The notes under the pieces: model-generated
Databases searched by the model: none
What the model was told of the DNA's origin: nothing
Seen by the model: only the letters and a program-made list of their open reading frames with translations
Position numbers and translations under genes: made by a program
NCBI GenBank assembly: GCA_020444245.1
Contig: JAHLLI010000012.1
Location: 97,823 to 161,822 of the forward strand
Length of the DNA: 64,000 bases
Direction: 5' to 3'
Origin: Actinomycetales bacterium
GTDB lineage: Bacteria; Actinomycetota; Actinomycetes; Actinomycetales; Cellulomonadaceae
Shown: positions 44,252 to 52,827 of the stretch, piece by piece
How the letters are laid out: each line of letters opens with the position of its first letter
Position numbering within the stretch: position 1 is the stretch's first letter

Positions 44252-44576
44252 TCGCGCTCGCGTCCGGCGCGTCGGCGTAGGCCGCCCGACCGGGTTGCCG
44301 GCCCACGGAGGGCGCGCCGCCCAGCGCTTCCACGACCCGGTCGAGGAACGCGTCGACCTCCGCCTGGTCGTACCCCTCCCGTAACTTGGTGGCCTGGAAC
44401 CGCTGCCCTGCGACGTCCTGCGCCGTCAACGGGCGAGGTGTCGCCGGGCCGCCCTCGCGGGCTCGCAGGGCGGCGACCACGAGGTCGAGGAAGTCGTCCA
44501 CCTCGTCCTGGTCGTAGCCCTCGCGGAACTTGGTGGCCTGGAACTTCACGTTGAGCACGTCGTCTGCGGTGAGCAC
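44208..44576 (-). CDS. Small DivIVA-domain protein
   Basis: 122 residues. It has two copies of the DivIVA-type motif: VKFQATKFREGYDQDEVDDFLDLVV (residues ~10-34) and RFQATKLREGYDQAEVDAFLDRVV (~60-83). The long coiled coil of true DivIVA/Wag31 is absent and the tail is basic (GRRGWFGRRRR). Small actinobacterial proteins of this kind have unknown roles but may associate with membranes or the division/polar apparatus. GTG start at 44576 after GACGAT and six bases. Confidence 0.82.
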   Translation of the reverse strand: MLTADDVLNVKFQATKFREGYDQDEVDDFLDLVVAALRAREGGPATPRPLTAQDVAGQRFQATKLREGYDQAEVDAFLDRVVEALGGAPSVGRQPGRAAYADAPDASAITEGRRGWFGRRRR

Positions 44577-44642
44577 GGCGGCATCGTCGCACCGCGCGGG
44601 GGCGGGCGCGCGTCGCCGCGCTGGACGGCGCGCGGCACGGGC

Positions 44643-46157
44643 TCAGTGCTCGAGCTCGGCCGCGCGGCGCGGCAGCAACGGCACGGCTGCCAGGCACACG
44701 GTGCAGATCACGAGCACCACGGCGAGGCTGCGCACCATGGCCTGCGCCTGGCCCAGGTGGGCGGCCGCGAAGAACACCGACGTGACGGCCGCCGAGCCGA
44801 TGCCGGCGGCGACCTGCTGGATCGCGGACAGCGACCCGCTCGCCGCTCCGGCCTCGTCCGCGGAGACGTCACCGAGTGCCGTCGCGAAGATGCTCGCGAA
44901 GCAGGCGCCGGCGCCCATCCCGATGACGAAGGTCGCCACGGCCAGGTGCCACCCGACCTGGTCCAGACCGTGCGCGCTGACCAGTACCAGCAACCCGGCG
45001 CCCCCGGCCATCGTGAGGACCAGCCCGCCCAGCACCATGAGGCGTCCCAGGCGCGCCCCGACGGCCATCGAGATGCCGGACGCCACGATGATCCCGGCGG
45101 TCAGCGGCAGCAGGTTCACCGCGGCACGCCCGGGCGAGTAGTCGAGCCCGAGCTGGAGGAACAGCGAGATCACGTACATAAGGCCGGTGAACGCCGCGAA
45201 GATCAGCAGCCCCGCGACCAGGCCCGAGGTGAAGCTCCGCTTGGCCAGCAGGCTCGGGGCGACGAGCGGATCAGGACTCGTCGCCTGGCGCCGCACGAAC
45301 CCCGCGAACAGCGCCGCGCCGGCGCCGAGCGCGACCACCGGCCCCGCCGACCAGCCGCCGTCGGACGCCTCGATCAGCCCGAAGAGCAGGCCGAACACCG
45401 AGGCCGCCAGGAGCACGGCGGCCGTCAGGTCGATCCGCACGTCCGGGTCGCCCGGCAAGCGCGGCACGTACCGCGATCCGAGGGCCAGCCCGACGCCGCC
45501 CAGCACGAGGTTGACCAGGAACACCGGACGCCAGCCGAGCCCGAACAGGTCGGCGTCGATGAGGAACCCGCCCAGCAGTGGCCCGCCGACCCCGAAGATG
45601 CCCAGCATCGGGCCGAACGCCGAGAACGCGACCCGCAGGGCGGACGGCGAGAAGCTGCGCGTCATGATCGCCATGCCCTGCGGGATGAGCATCGCGCCGG
45701 CCGCGCCCTGGAGCACCCTGGCCACGAGGATCATGGCCGGGCTCACCGCGAAGCCCGCCATGGCCGAGGCCGCGAGGAAGGCCGCCATGGCACCGAGGAA
45801 CACCCGCCGCTGGCCGAGCCGGTCCCCGAGCCGCCCACCCACCACCAGCAGGGAGCCCAGGCTGAGCGAGTACGCCGCCCCGAGCCACTTCACGAGCCCG
45901 GGGCCGCCGCCGAGCTCCGCCGCTATCGAGGGCGCGGCGACGTTGGTGACCGTCGAGTCGATCAGGTCCAGGCCGTCCGCGATCAGCACGGCGACGAGGG
46001 TCAGCCAGGCCGCGGCGGTCATGGCGTCGCGGGCCGGGGACGCGGCGCCGGGCGTGGCCGCGTCGGATGGGGGCGCGGTGAGCGTCGTCGGGCCGCCGGG
46101 CGCGGTGGGGCCGCCGGGGGCGGCGTGCGCGCCGGGAGCGGTGAGGTCGTCGGCCAT
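44643..46157 (-). CDS. MFS drug efflux transporter, DHA2 (14-helix) type
   Basis: 504 residues. A disordered Pro/Ala-rich N-terminus (about 40 residues) precedes 14 predicted helices. Motif A appears as GGRLGDRLGQRRVFLGA and motif C-like GPLLGGFLIDADL-type. The start of the pump, LIADGLDLIDSTVTNVAAPSIAAELGG, is typical of EmrB/QacA proteins. It should expel toxic compounds using the proton gradient. Divergent from a TetR gene, with a four-copy operator-like array between them. Confidence 0.9.
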   Translation of the reverse strand: MADDLTAPGAHAAPGGPTAPGGPTTLTAPPSDAATPGAASPARDAMTAAAWLTLVAVLIADGLDLIDSTVTNVAAPSIAAELGGGPGLVKWLGAAYSLSLGSLLVVGGRLGDRLGQRRVFLGAMAAFLAASAMAGFAVSPAMILVARVLQGAAGAMLIPQGMAIMTRSFSPSALRVAFSAFGPMLGIFGVGGPLLGGFLIDADLFGLGWRPVFLVNLVLGGVGLALGSRYVPRLPGDPDVRIDLTAAVLLAASVFGLLFGLIEASDGGWSAGPVVALGAGAALFAGFVRRQATSPDPLVAPSLLAKRSFTSGLVAGLLIFAAFTGLMYVISLFLQLGLDYSPGRAAVNLLPLTAGIIVASGISMAVGARLGRLMVLGGLVLTMAGGAGLLVLVSAHGLDQVGWHLAVATFVIGMGAGACFASIFATALGDVSADEAGAASGSLSAIQQVAAGIGSAAVTSVFFAAAHLGQAQAMVRSLAVVLVICTVCLAAVPLLPRRAAELEH

Positions 46158-46190
46158 GGGGCCTCCTCGAGGGTAGGTCGCCCCGCAGGA

Positions 46191-46250
46191 CGAACATGTT
46201 CGGTACGAACGCGATCGTAGCGAACACGTTGGGTACGAACAAGTTCGTCA
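46191..46250. promoter_or_regulatory. Four-copy 15-bp operator-like array
   Basis: Four units start at exactly 15-base intervals (46191, 46206, 46221, 46236). Each begins CGAAC: CGAACATGTTCGGTA, CGAACGCGATCGTAG, CGAACACGTTGGGTA, CGAACAAGTTCGTCA. The first is a perfect 12-bp palindrome (CGAACATGTTCG), the fourth nearly so. The array fills the gap between the MFS pump and its TetR gene, upstream of the TACCAT -10 (46256-46261). Several TetR dimers could bind side by side. Regulatory role is inference. Confidence 0.75.
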
Positions 46251-46267
46251 CTCGCTACCATGGGGGC

Positions 46268-46951
46268 GTGGACCAGACCCGCCCGCGCAGCCGCCGGGAA
46301 CGCCCCGCCAAGGCACCGCTGTCCCGCGAGGCGGTGGTCGACGCCGCCCTGGCGGTGCTGGAGACCGACGGGATCGCCCGGCTGACCATGCGCCGGCTGG
46401 CCGCCGACCTGGACACCGGCCCGGCCTCGCTGTACGTCTACGTCCGCTCGACGACCGAGGTGCACGCGCTGCTCATCGATCGCCTGCTCGCCGGGCTGGA
46501 CCTGGGCTGGGACGGCGAGACCGACTGGCGCGAGCGACTCCGCGGACTGCTGGTCGACTACATCGTGCTGCTCATGCGACACCCGGGGCTCGCCGCCTCG
46601 GCCCAGGTGACCTGGCCCGACGGCCCGCACTACCTCGACCTCGTCGAGCTCGTGCTGCGACTGCTCACCGCGGGCGGGGTGCCCGCCGAGCGTGCGGCCT
46701 GGGGCGTCGACGCCCTGCTCCAGCAGGCCACCGCGATGGCCGTCGAGTACCACAGCCGAGGCGAGCCGGACGCCGACCAGGACGTCGCCGGGCTCGAGGC
46801 CGCCTTCGCGACCGCCGACGCCGAGCGTCACCCGGTCCTGACCGGCCTCGGCGCCGCGCAGCTGATCTCGGGCGACGAGCAGGCGCGACGCGACTGGGCC
46901 CTCACGGCGCTCATCAACGGGGTCGCGGGCACGCCCAGGCCGGGCGAGTAG
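46268..46951 (+). CDS. TetR-family regulator of the MFS pump (TetR class C-terminal domain)
   Basis: 227 residues. HTH at about residues 20-65 (LSREAVVDAALAVLETDGIARLTMRRLAADLDTGPASLYVYVRSTTEV), followed by a C-terminal domain like that of tetracycline repressors. It is divergent from the efflux gene and likely represses it. GTG 46268 comes six bases after TACCAT (46256-46261), so the mRNA is probably leaderless. An open frame continues upstream through the repeat array but would place the start inside the operators. Confidence 0.9.
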   Translation: MDQTRPRSRRERPAKAPLSREAVVDAALAVLETDGIARLTMRRLAADLDTGPASLYVYVRSTTEVHALLIDRLLAGLDLGWDGETDWRERLRGLLVDYIVLLMRHPGLAASAQVTWPDGPHYLDLVELVLRLLTAGGVPAERAAWGVDALLQQATAMAVEYHSRGEPDADQDVAGLEAAFATADAERHPVLTGLGAAQLISGDEQARRDWALTALINGVAGTPRPGE

Positions 46952-47015
46952 CCTCCCTCCGGCACGCGCCACCAGCAGGGCGCACGCGACCAGCACTGCC
47001 GGAAGGACGACACGG

Positions 47016-47642
47016 GTGGCACACGAGCACGATCGGCGTGAGCGCGCCGTCACGCCCGAGCAGTGGGACGCCCGCTACGCCGAGCGCGACCAGGTGTGGA
47101 GCGGCGCGCCGAACGGCACCCTGGTCGCCGAGCTCGACGGGCGGGCGACGGGGCGGGCGCTGGATGTGGGCTGCGGCGAGGGAGCCGACGCGATCTGGCT
47201 CGCCGGCCGCGGCTGGCAGGTGACCGCGACGGACATCTCCGCCGTGGCGCTGGACCGTGCTGGCCGCGCCGCGCTGGCCGCGGAGGTCGAGGTGGACTGG
47301 CGCCTGGCGGACATCGCCGACGGCGCGCCCGAGCCCGGCGGGTTCGACCTCGTGACCACCCACTACCCCGCGCTGCGCCTGACCGACGACGCAGCTGCGA
47401 TCCGCGGCCTGCTCGATGCGGTCGCTCCCGGAGGGACGCTGCTGGTGGTCGGTCATGCCCCGTCCCAGGAGGCTGCCGACCACGGCTGGGACCCCGAGGG
47501 CTGGGTCCAGCCAGAGGACGTGGCGCAGCACCTGACCGACGGGTGGGTGGTCGAGACGCTGGAGACCCGGCCGCGTCCGGGCACGCCGGCGACCTCGCAC
47601 CACAGCCACGACGTCGTGCTGCGAGCGCGGCGCAGCGCCTGA
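47016..47642 (+). CDS. Class I SAM-dependent methyltransferase
   Basis: 208 residues. SAM motif I is ALDVGCGEGADAIWLAGRGWQVTATDIS, motif II/III FDLVTTHYPAL and PGGTLLVVGH. The N-terminal EQWDARYAERDQVWSGAPN is typical of the Tellurite-resistance-B-like (TehB/thiopurine) methyltransferase group. Substrate unknown. GTG 47016 with GGAAGGA upstream. Confidence 0.88.
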   Translation: MAHEHDRRERAVTPEQWDARYAERDQVWSGAPNGTLVAELDGRATGRALDVGCGEGADAIWLAGRGWQVTATDISAVALDRAGRAALAAEVEVDWRLADIADGAPEPGGFDLVTTHYPALRLTDDAAAIRGLLDAVAPGGTLLVVGHAPSQEAADHGWDPEGWVQPEDVAQHLTDGWVVETLETRPRPGTPATSHHSHDVVLRARRSA

Positions 47643-47697
47643 CCGGTCAGGACCAACGGCTCTCGCGCCGGGCCCCGCGGTGCGGGACCACGGACGC

Positions 47698-48279
47698 ATG
47701 GCGGAGGCACCTGACGAGCTCGTCGCCTCGCTCGAGGCGGAGATGCGCGGGCTGAGCGAGGACTGGGCCGTGGACCACGCGCGCCGGCTGCTCGAGCTGG
47801 CCGCCCGGGTGGGCCCCGACGTCGCGCACGACCACCGGGTTCTGACGTTGGCGGCCTGGACCCACGACTGGGGCGCCTTCGCCCACCACGCTGTGCCCGG
47901 CACGGAGCACGCCGTGCGGTCCGCCGCGGTCGTCGAGGCGAGACTGGACGGCTGGGGGTTGGACGGCGCGGCCCGGGCCGCCCTCCTCGAGGCGATCTCC
48001 CACCACGACTACCGCGACGTCCGCCCGGTCCGCAGCCCGGAGGCGCTGCTGCTGCGCGAGGCAGACATGCTCGACATGCTCGGCGTGGTCGGCATGGCTC
48101 GCGACTTCGCCTGGGGCCCACGGGAGCTGGCGGTGTGCCGCGAGCGGATCCGACACCGGCTCGACACCATCCCGGGCCGGCTGACACTCCCGATCGCGCG
48201 GGAGCTCGGCCGTCGCCGGGCCGGGCGGATGGCCACCGCCCTCGCCTGGTTCGACGCCGAGCTCGACAGCCTGGACTGA
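47698..48279 (+). CDS. HD-domain phosphohydrolase-like protein
   Basis: 193 residues. The HD pattern is LTLAAWTHDWGAF with an upstream His (DHARRLLELA) and later HHDYRDV and EADMLDMLGVVG, fitting metal-dependent HD hydrolases of the uncharacterised HDIG/YedJ-like group. Substrate unknown. Start ATG 47698 begins the compact domain; no strong ribosome site. The 3' end lies 3 bases from the convergent GNAT gene. Confidence 0.82.
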   Translation: MAEAPDELVASLEAEMRGLSEDWAVDHARRLLELAARVGPDVAHDHRVLTLAAWTHDWGAFAHHAVPGTEHAVRSAAVVEARLDGWGLDGAARAALLEAISHHDYRDVRPVRSPEALLLREADMLDMLGVVGMARDFAWGPRELAVCRERIRHRLDTIPGRLTLPIARELGRRRAGRMATALAWFDAELDSLD

Positions 48280-48282
48280 ACC

Positions 48283-49158
48283 TCAGGGCGTCCGCCACCA
48301 GGTGCCGCCGGGCGCCGGCCGAAAGCCGATCCGGCGGTAGAACTCCTGACCCGAGCCCACGTACGCCTCGCCCGCACCCCGGTCCCGGCACCGCGCCGCA
48401 GCCTCGAGCACGGCGGCCCGCCCGCACCCGAGCCCGCGGTGGGCCGGGTCGGTGCACACGGGTTCGACCAACGCGTAGCCCGCGCCCGGCCACAGCCAGG
48501 TGCCGCAGAACGCCGCGTAGTCGCCACCGGGCGCCTGCACGAGCACCTGGAGCTCGGGCACCTGGCCCGGCGCCTGCGTGCTGCTGCGACGCCAGTCGAG
48601 CTCGGACCAGTCGGGCTCGCCAGAGTGGTCGAAGCCGCGGTGCATGAGGCGGTGGAACGCCCGCAGGTCCCACGGCTCCTCCAGACCCCGGACGCGGAAG
48701 CCCGGCGGCAGGGCGTATCCGAGGTCGCCGGCCAGGTCGAGCACCGCGTTCGGCTCGCCCGCGTCGGCCCGTACCAGGCCGCGAGACGCGACGAGCCGGG
48801 CGAGCTCCGCATCGTCGTCGGGCACCATGACGCGCACGGCGCCGTCGACGGCGAGGTGCTCGACGGCATGGTCCACCATCGCCGGCAGCAGGTCGCGGCG
48901 ATCCGGGTCGACCACGAGCCATGCCTCGCCGGGACCCGACTCGAAGGTGGCGAGCCCGACCACGCGGCCGTCGGCGTCCTCCCAGACTCCGATCCGGTCC
49001 AGCGCGCCGACGTCCAGGAACGGAAGCGTGAACTGCCACTCCCACCTGCCCCACAGGAAGCCGGGTGTGCGCACCCGGTCGGCGTTGATGCGGACCAGGA
49101 ACTCGCGTACGAGGAAGAAGTCGGCCGAGTACCCCGGCTCGGTGCTGAACGCTCGCAT
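48283..49158 (-). CDS. GNAT-family N-acetyltransferase
   Basis: 291 residues. The acetyl-CoA site is in the C-terminal half: YALVEPVCTDPAHRGLGCGRAAVLEAAARCRDRGA (motif A Q/RxxGxG variant as RGLGCG), then YVGSGQEFYRRIGF. The N-terminal half is a degenerate second acetyltransferase-like domain (VVGLATFESGPGEAWLVVDP), as in two-domain GNATs. Substrate unknown. GGAGGCGGG before ATG 49158. Confidence 0.85.
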   Translation of the reverse strand: MRAFSTEPGYSADFFLVREFLVRINADRVRTPGFLWGRWEWQFTLPFLDVGALDRIGVWEDADGRVVGLATFESGPGEAWLVVDPDRRDLLPAMVDHAVEHLAVDGAVRVMVPDDDAELARLVASRGLVRADAGEPNAVLDLAGDLGYALPPGFRVRGLEEPWDLRAFHRLMHRGFDHSGEPDWSELDWRRSSTQAPGQVPELQVLVQAPGGDYAAFCGTWLWPGAGYALVEPVCTDPAHRGLGCGRAAVLEAAARCRDRGAGEAYVGSGQEFYRRIGFRPAPGGTWWRTP

Positions 49159-49327
49159 CCCGCCTCCGCGCGGCCGGTGGCGCCACGACATCGAGGACGC
49201 CGGGCCCACTCTCGCGCGGGTGCGCACGGTCGGTCGTGGGTCCTACGGCTCATGCCGCGAGCGCGTCGTCTGGCGGAGCATTCGCACAGGCCAGCGTGGT
49301 GCTGGCGGCTGGACACGTGGAGTCCCC

Positions 49328-50014
49328 ATGACCGCACGCCGGAGCCTGGTGCGCCCGCTCGTCGTCGCCCTCGGCGTCGCCGCCACGCTCGAGGCGCTGG
49401 CCTATCGGCTCGGCCGGACCTACGGCTCGACGCCGGCCGAACGTACCCTCGCCCTTCCCGGGGACGAGATCGTCCGGGCGCCGACCGCGGTGACCGACCA
49501 CGCGATCACGATCGACGCCGGGCCCGAGTACGTCTGGCCCTGGCTGGTGCAGATGGGCTGGGGCCGCGCCGGCTGGTACACCGCGCGCTGGGTGGACCTG
49601 CTGCTGTTCCCCGCCAACGGGCCCAGCGCCGAGGAGCTGGTCCCCGAGCTCCAGCACATCGAGCTCGGCACGTTCATCCCCGACGGCCCGCCCGAGACCG
49701 AGTGCGGCCTGATCGTCGAGGGTCTGGAACCGGAACGCGCGCTGATCCTGCACTCCACGACGCACCTGCCGCTGAGCTGGCGCAAGCGGGCCGCGGCCGA
49801 CTGGTCGTGGGCGTTCGTGCTGACACCGCTCGCCGAGGGGCGCACCCGGTTCCACTTCCGCTCGCGGTGGACGACCCGGCCGTGGTGGCTCACCGCCGGG
49901 GTGGCGCTGACCATCGTGCCGGCCGATCTGGTGATGTCCCGCGACATGCTGCGGGGCGTCAAGGCCCGCTCCGAGCGGCTGGCGGAGCAGGAGCGCGGCA
50001 GGATGAGCACATGA
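49328..50014 (+). CDS. SRPBCC-fold (polyketide-cyclase-like) membrane-associated protein
   Basis: 228 residues. A short hydrophobic N-terminal segment (LVRPLVVALGVAATLEALAY) and a second one near residues 185-200 flank a START/SRPBCC core (ITIDAGPEYVWPWLVQMGWGRAGWYT, LILHSTTHLPLSW, FHFRSRWTTRP). It would bind a hydrophobic ligand near the membrane. First gene of a tightly overlapping trio with YbjQ and a hydrolase (ATGA, GTGA). GGAG upstream of ATG 49328. Function unknown. Confidence 0.78.
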   Translation: MTARRSLVRPLVVALGVAATLEALAYRLGRTYGSTPAERTLALPGDEIVRAPTAVTDHAITIDAGPEYVWPWLVQMGWGRAGWYTARWVDLLLFPANGPSAEELVPELQHIELGTFIPDGPPETECGLIVEGLEPERALILHSTTHLPLSWRKRAAADWSWAFVLTPLAEGRTRFHFRSRWTTRPWWLTAGVALTIVPADLVMSRDMLRGVKARSERLAEQERGRMST

Positions 50015-50400
50015 TCGTCGTGACGAGCAACGATGTCCCCGGCTACCGCATCACCGCCGTGCTGGGTGAGGTGATGGGGCTCACGGTCCGGGCGCTGAAC
50101 ATCGGCACCAGCTTCACCGCGGGCCTGCGCTCGATCGGCGGCGGGGAGATCACCGAGTACACGCGGATCATGTACGAGAGCCGGCAGGAGGTCATGCACC
50201 GCATGGTCACCGAGGCCGAGCGCCGCGGAGCCAACGCGATCTGCATGATGCGGTTCGACGCGGGGTCGGTGAACCAGTTCTCCGAGGTCTGCGCGTACGG
50301 CACCGCGGTGATCGTCGAGCCCATCCCGGCGGGCGAGCCGGGGTCGACGCCGCAGTCCGCGCAGGCCGCGGCGGGGGTGCCCGCGCCGGGCACGGAGTGA
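50011..50400 (+). CDS. YbjQ/UPF0145 family protein
   Basis: 129 residues. The whole family pattern is present: VVTSNDVPGYRITAVLGEVMGLTVRA, FTAGLRSIGGGEITEYTRIMYESRQEVMHRMVTEAERRGANAI and a C-terminal YGTAVIVE. These proteins form pentameric rings and have been called putative heavy-metal-binding, without firm evidence. A disordered tail of ~25 residues is extra. Overlaps its neighbours by 4 bases on each side. Confidence 0.9.
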   Translation: MIVVTSNDVPGYRITAVLGEVMGLTVRALNIGTSFTAGLRSIGGGEITEYTRIMYESRQEVMHRMVTEAERRGANAICMMRFDAGSVNQFSEVCAYGTAVIVEPIPAGEPGSTPQSAQAAAGVPAPGTE

Positions 50401-51272
50401 CGCCTGCCGTGGTGCCCCACACCGTGCACGACGGGCTCGCCGTGTACGCCGCCGGGGACGGGCCGCCGGTGCTTCTCGTGCCCGGGCCGCACCGCTTCCA
50501 GCGGCCGGGCACGCCATCCGCCGACGCGCTGATCGCCGGGCTCACGGCCCTGGGGCGCCGGGTGATCACCTACGACCCGCCGGGTTCGGGGGCCTCGACC
50601 CGGCCGGCCGACGTGGGCATGGCGGAGATGCACACGTGCAACGACGAGGCGCTCGCGGTGCTCGGGGTGACCGGCCCGGTCGACGCCGTCGGGCACTCGA
50701 TGGCCGGCCTGGTGCTGCTCGCCTACGCGCTGGACCGCCCGGACCGTGTGGCACGCCTGGTTCTGGTCGGCACCGGCACGGGAGGGCGGGCGTACCTCAC
50801 CGCGCCCGGGGCGCTGTGGAACCGCACGCACCCCGACTTCGCGGGGATGGCGGCTCTCGGCTCGTTGCACACCGTGCTGCCGTGCCGCGCGACCGAGGTG
50901 CTGCTGAACCGCTACATCGCGCGGCGTTCCTACCTGGACCGGTCCGCGGCGCCGGTCGGCCGAGTGCGCGCCTCGGACTGGTGGCACCGTCGGGAGGGTC
51001 GGGCGAGCTGGCACTGGCGGGCCCGTCGGATGGACTACGGCCCGCGGCTCGGCGAGCTGGCTGTGCCGACGCTCGTGGCCTGCGGGCGCCACGACCCGCA
51101 GTACCCGGTGTCCTGCTCGGAGGAGCTCGCCGCCGGCATCGCCGACGCGCAGCTGATCCTGTTCGAGCGGAGCGGACACTTCCCCTTCCTCGAGGAGCCC
51201 GAGGCGTTCTGGGAGTGCATCGGGACGTTCCTGGGTGGCGGTCAGACGTCCTCGACCCGGAACACCGGGTAG
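50397..51272 (+). CDS. Alpha/beta hydrolase
   Basis: 291 residues. The fold is shown by PPVLLVPGPHRF, VITYDPPGSGASTRP and the nucleophile elbow AVGHSMAGLVLLAYAL. The Asp lies in VACGRHDPQYP and the His in RSGHFPFLEEPE, giving a complete Ser-His-Asp triad. Probably an esterase or related hydrolase. GTG start overlaps the YbjQ stop, so it belongs to the trio. Its 3' end overlaps the convergent DUF385 gene by 31 bases. Confidence 0.88.
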   Translation: MTPAVVPHTVHDGLAVYAAGDGPPVLLVPGPHRFQRPGTPSADALIAGLTALGRRVITYDPPGSGASTRPADVGMAEMHTCNDEALAVLGVTGPVDAVGHSMAGLVLLAYALDRPDRVARLVLVGTGTGGRAYLTAPGALWNRTHPDFAGMAALGSLHTVLPCRATEVLLNRYIARRSYLDRSAAPVGRVRASDWWHRREGRASWHWRARRMDYGPRLGELAVPTLVACGRHDPQYPVSCSEELAAGIADAQLILFERSGHFPFLEEPEAFWECIGTFLGGGQTSSTRNTG

Positions 51273-51739
51273 TACGGGGCGACGGCGTCGAGCTCTGCCG
51301 GCGTCGCGTCGAGGTCGACGCCGAGGTAGAAGCCGGCCTGCTGGGCCGCCGACCGCTCCCCGCCGCGCTCGCGCGCGGTGTCCAGGTAGGCCCGCAGGAC
51401 CGCGGCCCGCTGGGCCACCGGCACCTCGTGCAGCACGACGTCGCGCCGCCGGCCGCGGCGCAGGCTCGCACGGCCGTGCGCGGCACGCACGTTGCGGACC
51501 CACTGGGACTCCCCGGCGAGGGCGACCAGGTGGTCGGCGCCGGCGGACGGGACGGTGAGGATGGGCAGGCGACGGAGCTTGCCGGACGTGCGTCCGCGCA
51601 CCGCCAGCGTGACGGCGCCCCGCGGCGCCAGCCCCAGCGAGGTGAGCGCGACGCCGATCCCGTCCAGGCGCAGGTACCACGCCGTCGGCCGGCGGTAGGT
51701 GGTCCGGGCCGAGTAGGTCTGCGGGTCCACGACGCTCAC
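51242..51739 (-). CDS. Deazaflavin-dependent nitroreductase-family protein (DUF385), second copy
   Basis: 165 residues. TAWYLRLDGIGVALTSLGLAPRGAVTLAVRGRTSGKLRRLPI contains the family GRxSG motif, followed by ADHLVALAGESQWVRNVRAAHGRASLRRG. F420-type cofactor likely from family knowledge. The last 40 residues (ERSAAQQAGFYLGVDLDATP) are an extension. GTG 51739 overlaps the stop of the small membrane gene upstream (GTGA), so the two form an operon under the TetR-side promoter at 52138-52166. Confidence 0.85.
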   Translation of the reverse strand: MSVVDPQTYSARTTYRRPTAWYLRLDGIGVALTSLGLAPRGAVTLAVRGRTSGKLRRLPILTVPSAGADHLVALAGESQWVRNVRAAHGRASLRRGRRRDVVLHEVPVAQRAAVLRAYLDTARERGGERSAAQQAGFYLGVDLDATPAELDAVAPYYPVFRVEDV

Positions 51740-52116
51740 CGGGCCGGCAGCGGCACGAGGACGACGGTGGCTGCGACGAGCGCCACGGCACCAACGGGCA
51801 GGAACCGGTGCGCGACGGCGACCAGGGCCGGGGCGTGGTCCAGGGCGCTCAGCAGGCCGCCGGTGGCGATCGCCGCGATCAGCAGCAGACCGGCGACCAC
51901 TGCGACCGCCCACCCCCCGGCGGGCAGCCCGGCGTCCAGGTGCGCCGCACGCACCCGGATCACGAGCGCGGCGATGACGACCAGCGCCGCGAGCTTGTGG
52001 ACGGTCAGCAGGGCAGTGCCGTAGGTGGGTGCGGTCCGCGACAGCAGCAGGCCGGTGAGGGCCATCACGGCGAACGCGGCGACGAGGGCGGGGACGCCCG
52101 AGATCTGGGTGGACAT
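51736..52116 (-). CDS. Small four-helix membrane protein
   Basis: 126 residues, four predicted helices: GVPALVAAFAVMALTGLLL, TVHKLAALVVIAALVIRV, GWAVAVVAGLLLIAAIATGG, FLPVGAVALVAATVVLVPL. A conserved-looking His lies in TVHKLAA and another in VAHRFLP, as in cytochrome-b-like or DUF-type small membrane proteins. No firm family. AAGGAGAG fixes ATG 52116. Operon with the DUF385 gene; divergent TetR gene next door. Confidence 0.75.
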   Translation of the reverse strand: MSTQISGVPALVAAFAVMALTGLLLSRTAPTYGTALLTVHKLAALVVIAALVIRVRAAHLDAGLPAGGWAVAVVAGLLLIAAIATGGLLSALDHAPALVAVAHRFLPVGAVALVAATVVLVPLPAR

Positions 52117-52137
52117 GGTCTCTCCTTCGACGTCACG

Positions 52138-52166
52138 ACCATAGGGCGGCGGATGCCACATGTCAA
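52138..52166 (-). promoter_or_regulatory. Consensus-like promoter for the membrane protein/DUF385 operon
   Basis: Minus strand: TTGACA (52166-52161), exactly 17 bases, TATGGT (52143-52138), 22 bases before ATG 52116. It lies in the gap shared with the TetR gene, beside the AT-rich stretch ATTTTATAGATA, which is unusual in this GC-rich DNA. Repression by the divergent TetR is likely but no perfect operator is evident. Confidence 0.65.
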
Positions 52167-52230
52167 CGTCTGCCATTTTATAGATACCGCCACGTTGCAG
52201 TGTCTGTCGCTAGACGGGTAGGGTCGACGC

Positions 52231-52827
52231 ATGGACGCCGACGCCGGGACCTTCCGCGACCGCAAGCGGGAGCGCACCCGCGAACAGCTCATCGCCGCCG
52301 CGTACGAGCTGTTCGCCGAGCGCGGGTACGACGCGGTGACCGTCGGCGAGATCGCCGAACGCGCCTGGGTGTCCGAGCGGACGTTCTTCCGCTACTTCCC
52401 CGCCAAGGAGGACGTGCTCTGGCCGGACAGCGCCGGGCAGCTGGCCACGTTCAGCGGCGCGATCGTGGCGCGCCCCGCACCCGAGCGCCCGCTCGAGGCC
52501 GTGCAGAACGCGATGCTCGAGCTCGGCCGGGTGATGGGCATGGACCCCGCCCCGGCCCTGCTCCGGGCCCGGATCGTGGCCCAGACCCCGGCGCTCGTCG
52601 CGCGCGACCTGCTGGAGTACTCCCGGTGGGAGGCCGCCGTCCGCGACGCGATCCGCGAGCGCACCGGCGCCCCGGACGCCGACCTGGCACCCGCGATGAC
52701 CGCCGTCGTGGCGGGCGGTGCGCTGCGGGTCGCGTTCGACCGTTGGGTGGCCGATGGCGCCGCCGGCGACCTCGTCGCGATGATCGAGGGTGCGTTCACC
52801 GCCGTCGAGGCGGCCATCCGCCCCTGA
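52231..52827 (+). CDS. TetR-family regulator
   Basis: 198 residues. HTH at residues ~15-60 (RTREQLIAAAYELFAERGYDAVTVGEIAERAWVSERTFFRYFPAKED), the common TetR recognition pattern ending in FFRYFP. The C-terminal domain is of the short-chain-regulator type. TAGGGT (52219-52224) stands six bases before the ATG, so a leaderless mRNA is likely. Divergent from the membrane/DUF385 operon, which is its probable target. Confidence 0.9.
   Translation: MDADAGTFRDRKRERTREQLIAAAYELFAERGYDAVTVGEIAERAWVSERTFFRYFPAKEDVLWPDSAGQLATFSGAIVARPAPERPLEAVQNAMLELGRVMGMDPAPALLRARIVAQTPALVARDLLEYSRWEAAVRDAIRERTGAPDADLAPAMTAVVAGGALRVAFDRWVADGAAGDLVAMIEGAFTAVEAAIRP

Noticed and set aside
46196..46267. N-terminal extension of the TetR gene through the 15-bp array
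   Set aside because: It would put the start inside the operators and upstream of the TACCAT -10; GTG 46268 fits the leaderless spacing.
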